Source: Isoetes taiwanensis
Taxonomy: Eukaryota > Streptophyta > Lycopodiopsida > Isoetales > Isoetaceae
DNA length: 64,000 bases
Direction of reading: 5' to 3'
Assembly (NCBI GenBank): GCA_021234155.1
Contig: JAJEKV010000028.1
Coordinates: 3,740,567-3,804,566 of the forward strand
Numbering within the stretch: the first letter of the stretch is position 1; each line of letters opens with the position of its first letter. A program made the translations under genes and the position numbers. Shown here piece after piece: positions 41,390 to 51,229 of this stretch. The notes under the pieces were generated by a model, which was given only the letters and a program-made list of their open reading frames with translations, searched no databases and was not told the origin of the DNA.

Positions 41390-42452
41390 CGGTGCTTCGA
41401 TCGGCTCCCGAAATTGAGTTCGGGAGCCAGCTGGGTTCGCCCAAGCGAACCCAGAAAATTCGCTTAAGCGAACCCACGGATGTTGACATGGCGCTGAGGT
41501 GGCGCTACCCACGGGGTTCGCCCAAGCGAACCCGAACCAGGGTTAAGCCGAAGGCTTCGATTCTCCATAAATTCATACACAAGGAGTTTTCTTTTATTAT
41601 CTGCATAGAAACTAAGCAATCCTACAATATGAGGAGAGTTGATCTTGCCTCAAATGATAGAAACCTCGTTTTGGAACTCTCTTTCACCCTGCAACGAAGC
41701 TGTATCAAGTCTTTTAACAGCAATTTCTTGACCATTTTTCAGAATCCCTTTGAAAACAGAACCAAATCCACCTTGTCCAAGCTTTCTGGCATCACTAAAC
41801 CTGCAGCGGCCTTTTTTAGTTGTCTGTAAGAAAATTTATGAAACTTTAGAGAAGGAACCACATCACAGGGGCTCGTTTTATGAGCTCTAAGCCTTCTGTG
41901 AAGAAAAAGAAGCACAAAAACAAGCAGAATAACGAAGCAGACTCCGCCTCCTATGGCCAATCCCAAAACCAAGCTCTGTCTATGGCCGCCGGAAGAAGAC
42001 CCAGTTTGGATTTGTGCCCTAGATTCAACCTTGTGAGAAAAAGCATGGTGGGTCGTGGCATTTTTCCGGCTATGGCGAGGCTGGGGCGTTGGAGCGCCTA
42101 CCAGAAGCCTCGATGGCATGATCCTGTGCACAAAACCTTCACAAATCTCATACTATTTTAACCATGCATGAATCATCCGCCGTGCCCTTGATTCGATCAG
42201 CAATCTGTGCTCTGGTGCTGCAGATCCTTTGCTCTGAGAAAAAGAGGCAGAAAACAGAGGATCTCCCTACGCTAGGGCAGCGAGCGGACCCTGGTTGCCA
42301 GCGTTCACACGCCTCCGGCTTAACCCCGGTTCGGGTTCGCTTGGGCGAACCCGGTGGGTAACGCCACCTCAGCGCCACGTCAACATAACGGGTTCGCCTG
42401 GGCGAACCCGCTTGGCGGTTTGACCCAATTTCGGGAGCCAATAAAGTGGGCG
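41390..42452. mobile_element. Pack-MULE carrying a receptor-kinase fragment (unit 1)
   Basis: This 1,063-bp element has terminal inverted repeats of about 140-165 bp (41390-41555 and 42311-42452), sharing GGCTCCCGAAATTG near the tips, then GGGTTCGCCCAAGCGAACCC-type blocks and TTGAC(A/G)TGGCGCTGAGGTG. The exact 9-bp duplication TCAGATTAA flanks it. Long terminal repeats with a 9-bp duplication are diagnostic of Mutator-like elements. There is no transposase inside; instead it holds part of a host receptor-like kinase, which is the definition of a Pack-MULE. It interrupts the gypsy RNase H domain between HLN and LRQR. Confidence 0.9.
41556..42131 (-). pseudogene. Captured receptor-like kinase fragment (TM plus kinase N-lobe), unit 1
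   Basis: Receptor-like kinases sense extracellular signals and phosphorylate cytosolic targets. The minus-strand frame from 42131 has a short extracellular stretch, then a transmembrane helix at residues 53-77 (LVLGLAIGGGVCFVILLVFV and on), a basic stop-transfer HRRLRAHK, and [13 protein letters not shown], the usual juxtamembrane start. After a frameshift at about 41795 come [15 protein letters not shown] (glycine loop) and IAVKRLD (ATP-binding Lys). One stop precedes GKINSPHIVGLLSFY, and it ends at KLLVYEFMENRS where the terminal repeat begins. The C-lobe with the catalytic loop was not captured, so no kinase activity is possible. Confidence 0.85.
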
Positions 42453-42461
42453 TCAGATTAA
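42453..42461. repeat. 9-bp target duplication TCAGATTAA (right) of the Pack-MULE
   Basis: Exact copy of 41381-41389. Confidence 0.9.
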
Positions 42462-44464
42462 GGTGTGGTTGCGTGAATACATACTGGAGGCTCTGATGAT
42501 CTGTATCCAATTGGAACTTCCTTCCCAAGAGATAGTGCCTCCAAATTCTTAATGCCCTGACGACTGCAAGCAATTCTTGATCGTGTGTCGGGTAGCGCAT
42601 TTCGGCGTCGTTCATCTTCCTAGAATCATATGCTACTACCCGCTCTTCCTGCATGAGCACTGCACCTGTGGCTATCTTACTCGCATCTGTCGCCACAAGC
42701 TTATATTTCACTGGGTCTGGCAGGGTCAAGACGGGGGCGGTTGTCAAGGCTTCCTTCAACAATTCAAACCCTGCTTGGGCTTTCTTGTGCCAATGATCTA
42801 CCCAATCTTTCACCTTTTCTGCCCTCATCAAGTCTGTTAGCGAGGCCGCTATCTTTGCAAAGTTCTTCACAAACTTCCTGTAGTACCCTGTAGGCCAAGG
42901 AAACTTCTGACCTCATGCACATTCTTCGGTGCCGGCCATTGAATGACGGCTTCAATCTTGGCAGGGTTCGTCGAAATCCCTTCCGCTGAGATCACATGAC
43001 CCAGGTATTCCACCCTCTCCGTTGCGAAGTGACACTTCGACAACTTGGCGTACAACTGGTGCCTCCTTAATTTCTCAAGCACTCTCCTTAGGTGTTGCAC
43101 GTGTTCCTCCAGGGATCTGCTATACACCAAAATGTCATCAAAGAATACTACCGTGAATTCATAGTGCCCATACCTGGTCCTGAAAGCCGTTTTATGCACG
43201 TCTTCTTCCTTTATTCTGATTTGGTGACAGCCTGACCTTAGGTCGATTTTGGAGAAGACTTTTGCCCCTTGGAGCTGATCCATCAAGTCGTCCGATCTGG
43301 GGAGCGCGTACTTATTCTTGATAGTGTACGTATTCAACTGCCTGTAATCTATGCACATCCTCAAGCTGCCATCCTTCTTCTTTACAAAAAGAATGGGTGC
43401 TCCAAATGGCGAGACACTAGGTCTAATGAAGCCTAGGTCGAGCAACTCCCAGGCTTCTTTAGCAACTCCCAAGTGGTCATTCTCATGGGGCTTTGCTTTT
43501 AGCTCCCTCCCGCCGAAAGTGCTATCTCACACCCGACTTCTATAAGGAGGGAGCAAGGGTCGGGGGGTTCCTCCCCGAATATCCCGATTAAAGTACCTAA
43601 TATCCGATTTTGCTAAAGTAGATGCTTTCGCATTCATAAAAAATAGTGCTAAATCCGCAAGTTTGAGGTATTTTTCTCAAAAATCCGTAAGCATAAATAA
43701 AAAAGCTCATTTTTGCTGGTTAGTGCAAAATCTAAATTCCAGGCCTGGAGGGAGCCGCTTGATCTCATCCGAAAGAGATCGTGGAACTCCGTGATCAACT
43801 TAGCTACTTGTTTGGGCAACTCGCTGAGCCCCTTATCCTCCTTACCTTCTTCTGATTCGGGCTCTTGGATCTCAAGCTTGAAGATATAAGCTACCTGCTC
43901 ACTCTTTATGCACCTGAACTGCTGCTTACTAGACATGCACTGCATAATGGGAACGACTTCTTTACCTGTGATCTCTATGATCTTGCCATTGGGTGCTGTG
44001 AGGGTCACCTTCCGCTTTCCACAATCAATGAGGGCTCCTGCTGGACCAAGATACTCCATTCCAATGATTAGATCATACTTTCCAATGTTCATTACCTCTG
44101 CCCCCATCTGAATGTTGATTCCTGACAAATCAATATCGAAGTTTATCCTTTTTCCCGCTGTATGCCTTATTCCCCCGTTTGCTAACACCACGGGTCTTGG
44201 CTTGGACTTCAATGGCTTGAGCTTTAACATCTCGACCATTCTTGGGGATGCAAAGTTGTGGCTACTTCCCGAATCTATCAGGATTGTGAATGACTTGGCT
44301 TTGGCCTTCCCTATTGTGGATATTACCTGATATTGATTCTCCGCTTGTTCTGTGTCTATTGCGGCAAAGATATGACACTCACCCTGAATATAGTCGCGGG
44401 CTGCCTCGCCGTCGTCGTCAGACGGAGTGTCCCATCCTCCCAACTCTGCTAGCGCTGCACTCAT
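42462..44464 (-). pseudogene. Gypsy G3 (unit 1) protease, reverse transcriptase and RNase H
   Basis: Protease (from about 44390): [20 protein letters not shown] with the catalytic DSG, and [11 protein letters not shown]. The RT starts with [20 protein letters not shown], then [16 protein letters not shown] and [15 protein letters not shown] (block A Asp). Then YGHYEF runs directly into [14 protein letters not shown] (the FFDD active site), so the MPFGL.NAP segment of about 29 residues is absent. RNase H has LVATDASKIATGAVLMQEER and ends at VFTQPHLN, where the Pack-MULE is inserted. A 193-bp insertion (43554-43746) splits protease from RT in this unit only. The shared RT deletion alone makes the lineage non-autonomous. 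Confidence 0.85.
43554..43746. mobile_element. 193-bp insertion with 8-bp direct repeat (unit 1 only)
   Basis: GGAGGGAG occurs directly before (43546-43553) and after (43747-43754). The intervening 193 bp are absent at the matching place of unit 2 (about 52319-52330), where the gypsy frame is continuous. An 8-bp duplication fits hAT-type MITEs, but no convincing terminal inverted repeat is seen (CAAGGGTCGG at one end, AGGCCTGGAA reversed at the other). Confidence 0.5.
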
Positions 44465-45692
44465 GACGTAGGGGCAGTTCGTTGTCCTATGACCTGGCTA
44501 GAAACATCTGAAGCAAAGCTGGTTTTCTATGCACTCCTGCCTCTTTTCCTTGGGCATTGCCTGCAAAAAGGACCGCACTGCTTTGAAGTAGTTTGACCCC
44601 TCCTGCTTGTCCTTGAAGGACACCTGCTTCTTCTCCTGCTGCTTCCCTTGGTTGCCACTATATGGGGCTCTAGCTGAACCTGGGCTGGCTGCCCTCGGGC
44701 TGTAACTCCCTGTTGCCTTGCCTTTATCCCGTATCTTGCTGCCTCGCCGCTATTCTGAGGCCCCGTCCCTTGCAAGCTTATTGCCTTGGACTCTGCTTCT
44801 GATACTGTCTTAGGGTTTATTGCCCTTACAAGCTTGCGGATCTCATCATTCAACCCCTCAATATAGCTCTCCACTGCATGCTTTTCACTCAACTTTGGCA
44901 CATAAAGCCTTAGTCTTATGAATTTCTCTGTATATTTCTGGACTGATTTGTTTCCCTATTGCAACCTGTAGAACTGCTGCATCATGTTGGACTTGTGCTC
45001 TCTTGGGACGTAATGGCGCTTGAAAGCTTTAGCAAACTTTCTGAACATGCAAGCATCCCTGCTTAAGCCATGGGCCTTGGCATATCCCTTCCACCAAATC
45101 GTCTTTGCTCTCCTTCCGGGTTAATTGTTGCCACCCTGTCTTTGTCCTTGTCCTTCATACCATAGGCGTTACCATACTCACTCATCTCATCGAGCCAAGC
45201 CTCTGCCTCCATTCCTGACCTATTCTCACCTGAGAATTGCTCGAGCTTCCTGGCCTTCCAAACGTTTCCCAATGCAGAGTCTACCTTCTTCGGTAGTCCG
45301 AGGTTTCTCGCTCTCCTTTGTAATGCGTCTCTCTTCGGTTCTGCCCTTGTTCAGCCTCTTCCTCGAATCGAGTCGAGTCCGAGCTTGAGTCGAGGAGGAT
45401 TCCGTCTTTGGGGACCTCCTTTCTTGCTCCTCTTTTTGTCCTTTCCTACTTTCCGAGCTGATGCTTGCGGCAACTGGGCATTGCCTTCCGACCCAACTCC
45501 TGCCTGAGTTGCCAAGTAGGCCTTTATTTGCTCAAGATCCGTTCTCATTTGCGACATTTCTTCCTCTGGGGTCATGGGGCCAAACGCCTCATATAGGTTC
45601 CTCACCCGGGTCGCGGCCCTGCTTTTTCTCGTTTCTTCCCTATGGTTTTCGCCCGGTTGTTGTGCCTCTAGCTGCATGCACAAGTAGGTCAT
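44465..45692 (-). pseudogene. Gypsy G3 (unit 1) gag
   Basis: Gag forms the particle in which reverse transcription occurs. The frame at 45692 opens with MTYLCMQLEAQQ and has EEEMSQMRTDLEQIKAYLAT. The capsid-like region (about 45272-44901) has KARKLEQFSGENRSGMEAEA and WLDEMSEYGNAYGM, then SYIEGLNDEIRKLVRAINP (retrotransposon gag family). The nucleocapsid knuckle near 44470-44520 reads CFRCF, a TAG stop, then PGHRTTNC, a C-x2-C-x4-H-x4-C pattern with an in-frame stop. Several frameshifts compared with unit 2 fall at CTG/CAG sites (for example 45290-45420). Confidence 0.8.
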
Positions 45693-45848
45693 GGCTATAT
45701 GGTTAGTTTTATTTGTTCTGTTGCATTATATATGTTTGTTGGTATAGTTGTGGAACAAAATACATCAACAAAACATTTAAAGTGCAAAAGAAATTATATT
45801 TATATTATATAATATCTTAATACAACGCCCCCGGGATCAAGAGTCTAA

Positions 45849-47138
45849 CTATTCTTGAAATCGCCGGTAGGATGGGTTATCCTCGAGGAACTTCTTAACT
45901 TGGGCCATTCCTACCGAGCGTCCCAAGTTCCTGAGGACGTTGGTTGATGACCCGCTCTGCAAAGCTGTCACCAATTCTTCCACCCTGCGGTCGGAGGTGT
46001 AGGCTGCGGTCACTGCCAGTCTTCCCTGCCTTCGATAAGGTATGGCGAAGTCGAAGATGTCGAGTGCCATCGCTCTCTTGACTAAGATGGCATAGTCGGT
46101 GTTGGCAGCTAGCCGAGCATGCCGGCCAAAGTCTGAGAGCGTGATGAGCATGAATACTCCTTCTTTCGCCTGGGACTGAATTTGCGGTGTATTACCGTTA
46201 TTCTCCGCCCAAAGAGCAAGGGGAAGATAGTATCGCAGCGACCTGTCATTGTGCGTCGTTGTTGATTCTTCGCCCCCTCGGCCACCAGCTCTGTGCCTTC
46301 AGGCATACTCGTCGACCTCCACCCCGGTGATTTCTTGGTAGTCTCTAATTGTCGAAGTCGACTGCCGATGTCGATTCCTGCTCCTCTTTACTTGCGAGGT
46401 GGTGTCGAAGAGCTTCGGCATCAAAATGCTCGTGGTCTTGCGGCGGATTCCCATCTGTTCACGGATGGCATAGAACTCCTCCTCGGATGGCGGTTCGAAG
46501 CCCATAATTTGCCTTATGTTGTTGTAGGCACGGATATCGATAATTCGACTCCCAGTATGGAGGTGTCGGCTTCCCTCTTGAAGGGGAAGTCCGGAGACTC
46601 CCGGGATGATGAAGTCGTCAGAATGCAGTTCTTTGCCGAAGTTGGGTGCAAAGAACTTCGTCAAGCCGAACTCCCTCTCCCCGCATTCGGGAAGATTCGG
46701 ATATCGTGGAGGCGAGATATTCCTCACCGCCGATGATGATGGGGGCTAGGCTTGTGATGCCTAGCCCAAGTGGAGGAGCGACTCGAGGGTCTCCGCGGTT
46801 CCGGCCAAGTCCTGTAGCTCCTCTTCTGCTAGCCGCCGTTCTTCTTTCCGGGTCGAGCTCAGATATTCCTCCTCTTCCGATTCCTCTTCTTTACGCTCTT
46901 CTTCTTGTTCTCATTTGAGTGCTCTGCAAAAAGCATCCGGTTCGCTCGAGATCGCTATGGGGTCCACCTCCATGGGAGGAATAGAGGTTTCCCCCATTGG
47001 GTTTTCAGCACGGTGGGAAAGGAAAATGGCTAAGGCGGCGGTGTAGGAAAAATACTTGGTCATGTCAACTATCAGGACCATGTAATCTGACAACCTTTGT
47101 GCCTTGTTGGTTAAGTACTTGGCAATGTTTGGAACATC
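45849..47138 (-). pseudogene. Unknown ORF-X, unit 1 (N-terminus cut by the tandem junction)
   Basis: I do not recognise this protein. Compared with unit 2 it lacks about the first 90 residues, because the duplication junction at 47138 falls in the codons for GDVPNIAKYL. Remaining parts are LSDYMVLIVDMTKYFSYTAA (47093 and on), an acidic tract, LPECGEREFGLTKF, AYNNIRQIM with PPSEEEFYAIREQMGI, DYQEITGVEVDEYA, and a C-terminal tract (46151-45849) with LVKRAMALDIFDFAIPYRRQ and FLEDNPSYRRFQE. It lies 5' of gag on the same strand, separated by about 155 bp of very AT-rich sequence. Confidence 0.5.
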
Positions 47139-47830
47139 TCCCCAGTTCCGATGGGGCAGGTAGAGATCTCTCCCCCCAGAGATCTACATGCTGACTCAAG
47201 GAGACTAGAGGGCCACTGCCCTTATTCGACTGGAACCCACTGGAGAGTGACGCATCACTCCACGGGTGTCGAGCACATGCCTTGCCCACACGCAGTGGCA
47301 AGCCATTCGACCTAGTCCACAATGATCCCCGGTAGACTTTACACACCAGAGGGATCGTTCAAGAGTCAGAACACGAAGCTCTTTATAAGCCAGTCTGGCC
47401 CCTTCACCCACAACCAGGTGTGGCTCCTGTGCACATGCCGAATCTACAGTGTGCTAGAGAGGCTAATCTAGGAGCATCAACTACTAAGCTTTAGGGTCTC
47501 TACCCCCCTTCCCAATACAAGGAGTTCACAGAGATACATCATCCATATACATCACAGAAGAACTAAAGAACTAAATCTAATCTACATCATAGAGTTAGGT
47601 TCTTTAGTTAGTGTCTGGTATCGAGGAATCTAAATGGCTGCTATGGGCGATTTAATATGCTAAACCTACTGATACAATGACTGGAAGACAGTTTAGACTA
47701 TTAAATCGACTAAATACCTGATCCTTGGCTCGCTCCTGCTGCCCTGAATTCGACCATCCTACTGAACTGCTTGAAGATGGAGCCATTATCTTATGAAATA
47801 ACTTATCAATTCGTAACATCATTAAAACAA
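47139..47830 (-). repeat. Partial gypsy LTR at the start of tandem unit 2
   Basis: Identical or nearly so to 38188-38870. The outer about 500 bp of the LTR (37682-38187) are not repeated here because the duplication breakpoint lies inside the LTR. Confidence 0.8.
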
Positions 47831-48530
47831 GTTACTCACTAGCTTCACTTATCACGACATTTTAGTTTATCAAAATTTTAATATTTCATATATATAATTA
47901 TCCTTCGAGGTACTCTTCATTCCTTGCAACACATTCCAACAAAATTTGTGTTGCAAGTCTTAAAGATCTTCGACCTCCTTGCCCTCCTGAGCTCTATTGG
48001 CCAAGCAGTCGACACTACGTTAGTACCATTTTAATTATTAAAAAAAAATTTGGTTATAAGATGACCACCCCACTTATCTACATGAATGCATGACTAATCT
48101 CCCGGCGTAGGAAGAGGATGCTTCTTCCATCGTGGCCGAGGAGACAACGCCCTATAATGCCTATATGGCGCTCATGCCTACACCTTTAGTTGCCTAACGT
48201 GGAGGATAGGGTCCTTCCCGTATATGGGGCGTGAAGGATAGGGTCCTCCCCGTAGGCATTGACTAGAGGTGCTTTTCCTATCAATGCATTCCTGAGTGAC
48301 CTCTTATCTCTCGAGGTCGTCTACTTCCGTGGGACAGAAGTAGACTTTCTAATCTACCTTCCAACTCATCCAAGCGGAACCGCGGTCATGCCTACATTGA
48401 CATTACACCACGTTCTAGAGATCACCGTAGCGGTCTCATCATCGGTAACAACGCATGCAACCCATACCTAGCATAGGTTGCATGCGTAGATTAATCTTAA
48501 CTACACATATAATTAATCTACAAAAATCGA
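47830..48530 (-). other. 3' untranslated region of gypsy, unit 2
   Basis: Counterpart of 38870-39580. It differs mainly around 47960-48015 (for example CCTGAGC against CCGGAGCGC). Confidence 0.5.
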
Positions 48531-50163
48531 CATGCCTGAGCCGATTTCTTCGGAGATGACCTTGCCGTCCCATTGCTCCATAAACTGTGGGTACTGCTTT
48601 AATAGATCTTTCTTAAGTACCCATGTCGCGTCTTCCACCGGCAAGTGCTTCCACTTGACCAATATTGGAGAAACTCTGATCTACTTGTTTTCTTGAAGGC
48701 TTTATCAAGAATCAATTCTGGAACTATTTCCAGCTGCTCCTCCGTCATTTCCAACAACGTTGGAGTGTCCAAGACTTCGTCTGGATTTGGAGTATGCTTC
48801 TTCAATAAGCTCACGTGGAAGACTTTATGAATCTTTAGGTGTGCTGGCAGGTCTAACTTGTAGGATTGATTTCCTACTCTCTGGACTATTCTGAAAGGTC
48901 CAGCCCACCTTGGAGCAAGCTTCTTACAATTTCTGATGCAGAGCTTCGCCTGCTTCACTTTGATCTTGAGCCACACATCATCGCCAACTTGGAACTCTCT
49001 GACTGTTCGATGCTTGTCGGCGATGCTCTTTTGTCGACTTCTTGCTGCAAGAAGATATCCTCGAACTTCTTCCACGAGCTGTTGCATGTCGGCCAACATT
49101 TGCTGCGAAACCTCTACTTTTGACACGGGATTGTGCCAAGTGTCTGGAGTTAGGCATTGATAGCCGTAGTTGATCATAAACGGCGACATTTGGGATGATT
49201 CCTGCTTGGTGCTATTATACGCAAACTCCACCAAGTGAATAAATTCTTCCCACATACCTTGCTTGTTCCAGACATAGTTTCGGAGCATATCCTCCAAAAT
49301 TCTGTTGGTCCGCTCTATTTGCCCATCCGTCTGAGGATGATAGGCTGTGCTCATGGATAGCTTCGTCTGAATCGTCGCAAAGAGGCCTTGCCAAAAGGCG
49401 CTCATGAACTTCGGATCTCTGTCGGAGATAATCTCCCTTGGCATGCCATGAAGCCGAAGATTTCTTTGTTGAAGAGCCCATTTGTATCCATAGCCGGTAA
49501 TGCGTGGTCCGCAAAGGCAAAAATGTGCCATTTTTGACAACTTGTAGACCACTACCATCAAGGCATCCTTCCCTCTTACTGTCCTTGGAAGCCCTGTTAT
49601 GAAGTCCATGCTGATCATCTCCCACTTAGCGTTTGGCACCGCTAATGGCTCCAATGCCCCTGGAATTCGAAGCTATTCTGCCTTCGTCTGCTGACATAGC
49701 TGACATTCCTTGATGTAGCGAAGCACCGCTTCTTCATTCTCGGCCAATAATAGCTCTTTGCGACACTTTGAAATATGTCTTCATAAATCCCGCATGGCCA
49801 GCTATTGGGCTATTGTGGGTGTCGTGGAGAATCGGCTTCCTTACACGATGATTACGCGCATACAACTTGTTCTTATGGTATAAGAGATTACCTTCCTTCT
49901 TAAAATGTTTGAAGGTTTCCCTCTCCTTATCTGTCCTTGCTTCCTTGCACAAGCTTGCCCATACTTCCTTGAAGTCCACATCTGTTGGCAAGGCTTCTTC
50001 AATCTTCTTCCCAAAGTTGCTGGAGAGCGTTGAAATTGCATTGCAATGCACTCTAGTTGTCAGGGGATGCCTTAAAGCGCATCCGCTACCACATTGAGCT
50101 TCCCCGGCTTGTAGACTATATCAAAGTCATACTCTTCGAGGAACTCCATCCACCTTCGCTGCC
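48531..50163 (-). pseudogene. Gypsy (unit 2) RNase H end, integrase and chromodomain
   Basis: The frame at 49654-48599 carries MDFITGLPRTVRGKDALMVV, SDRDPKFMSAFWQGL, YHPQTDGQIERTNRILED, the linker GDDVWLKIKVKQAKL, and a chromodomain-like end (LLEMTEEQLEIVPELILDKA, SEFLQYW), continuing in another frame toward about 48531. Here the chromodomain is not interrupted by the MITE. At 49455-49510 the frame is disturbed (LCGPRITG in place of PCRTTDT) by CTG-to-CG type changes. The upstream frame (50051-49734) holds the HHCC domain. Confidence 0.8.
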
Positions 50164-50172
50164 TCAGATTAA
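50164..50172. repeat. 9-bp target duplication TCAGATTAA (left), unit 2
   Basis: Its partner at 51222-51229 reads TCGATTAA, with the A of CAG missing. Confidence 0.8.
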
Positions 50173-51221
50173 TCTGGCAGCTTGATCGGGCTCGAAATTG
50201 AGTTCGAGGGCCCGGTTCGCTTCTCGTTAACCTTAAAATTAAAAAGCGAACCCACGGATGTTGACATGGCCGAGGTGGCGCTACCCAGGGTTCGCCCCTG
50301 CTTAACCCGGAACGAGGGTTAAGTCAAGGCTTCGATTCTCCATAAATTCATACACAAGGAGTTTTTTTATTATCCGTGATAGAAACTAAGCAATCCTACA
50401 ATATGAGGAGAGTTGATCTTGCCTCAAATGATAGAAACCTCGCTTTGGAACTCTCTTTCACCCCCTGCAAATAAGTCAGATCAAGTCTTTAACAAACAAT
50501 TTCTTGACCATTTTTCAGAATCCCTTTGAAAAACGTAACCAAATCCACCTTGTCCAAGCTTTTCGGCATCACTAAACCTGCAGCGGCCTTTTTTTAGTTG
50601 TCCGTAAGAAAATTTATGAAACTTTAGAGAAGGAACCACATCACGGGGCTCGTTTTATGAGCTCTAAGCCTCGGTGGAAGAAAAAGAAGCACAAAACAAG
50701 CAGAATAACGGCGGACTCCGCCTCCTATGGCCAATCCCAAAACCAAGCTCTGTCTATGGTCGCCAGGAAGAAGACCCAGTTTGGATTTGTGCCCTAGATT
50801 CAACCTTGTGAGAAAAAGCATGGTGGGTCGTGGCATTTTTCCGGCTATGGCGAGGTGGGCGTTGGAGCTTCCTACCGAAGCCTCGATGGCATGATCCTGC
50901 ACAAAACCTTCACAAATCTCATACTATTTTAACCATGCATGAATCATCCGCCGTGCCCTTGATTCGATCGGCAATGCGTGCTCTGGTGCTGCTGCAGATC
51001 CTTTGCTCTCGAGAAAAGAGGCGTAAAGCGGAGGATCTCCCACGCTAGGGCAGCGAAGGACCACAGGTTGCCGGCGTTCGCCTCGCTTAACCCCGGTTCG
51101 GGTTCGCTTGGGGAACCCGTGGGTAACGCCACCTCGGCGCCATGCGTCAACATAAGCGGGTTCGCTCGGGCGAACCCGCTTTGGCGGTTTGACCCAATTT
51201 CGAGCCAATAAAAAGTGGGCG
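50173..51221. mobile_element. Pack-MULE carrying a receptor-kinase fragment (unit 2)
   Basis: Counterpart of 41390-42452 at the identical gypsy site. The terminal repeats are more corrupted than in unit 1: palindromic GGGTTCGC...GCGAACCC blocks are partly lost in the left arm (50205-50320) but present in the right arm (51090-51185). The insertion therefore predates the tandem duplication. Confidence 0.85.
50350..50902 (-). pseudogene. Captured receptor-like kinase fragment, unit 2
   Basis: The same capture as in unit 1. The transmembrane segment is recognisable (SLVLGLAIGGGV followed by a frame disturbance and FVLLFLPPRLRAHKTSP). The kinase glycine-loop region (about 50540-50590) is shifted by small indels. 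It is more damaged than unit 1, mainly at C-containing trinucleotides. Confidence 0.7.
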
Positions 51222-51229
51222 TCGATTAA

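Larger units (their letters stand above)
38188..47138. repeat. Tandem unit 1 (8,951 bp)
   Basis: Everything from TCCCCAGTTCCGATGGGGCA (inside the G3 LTR) to GTTTGGAACATC (inside the unknown ORF) is repeated head-to-tail at 47139-55706. The junction shares only ATC with both parent sites. Unit 1 is longer because it alone holds a 208-bp MITE and a 193-bp insertion. Confidence 0.9.

Noticed and set aside
43865-44330. Several plus-strand open frames in both tandem units
   Set aside because: Shadows of the conserved gypsy protease and polymerase frame on the minus strand; they are identical in both units only because the DNA is duplicated.
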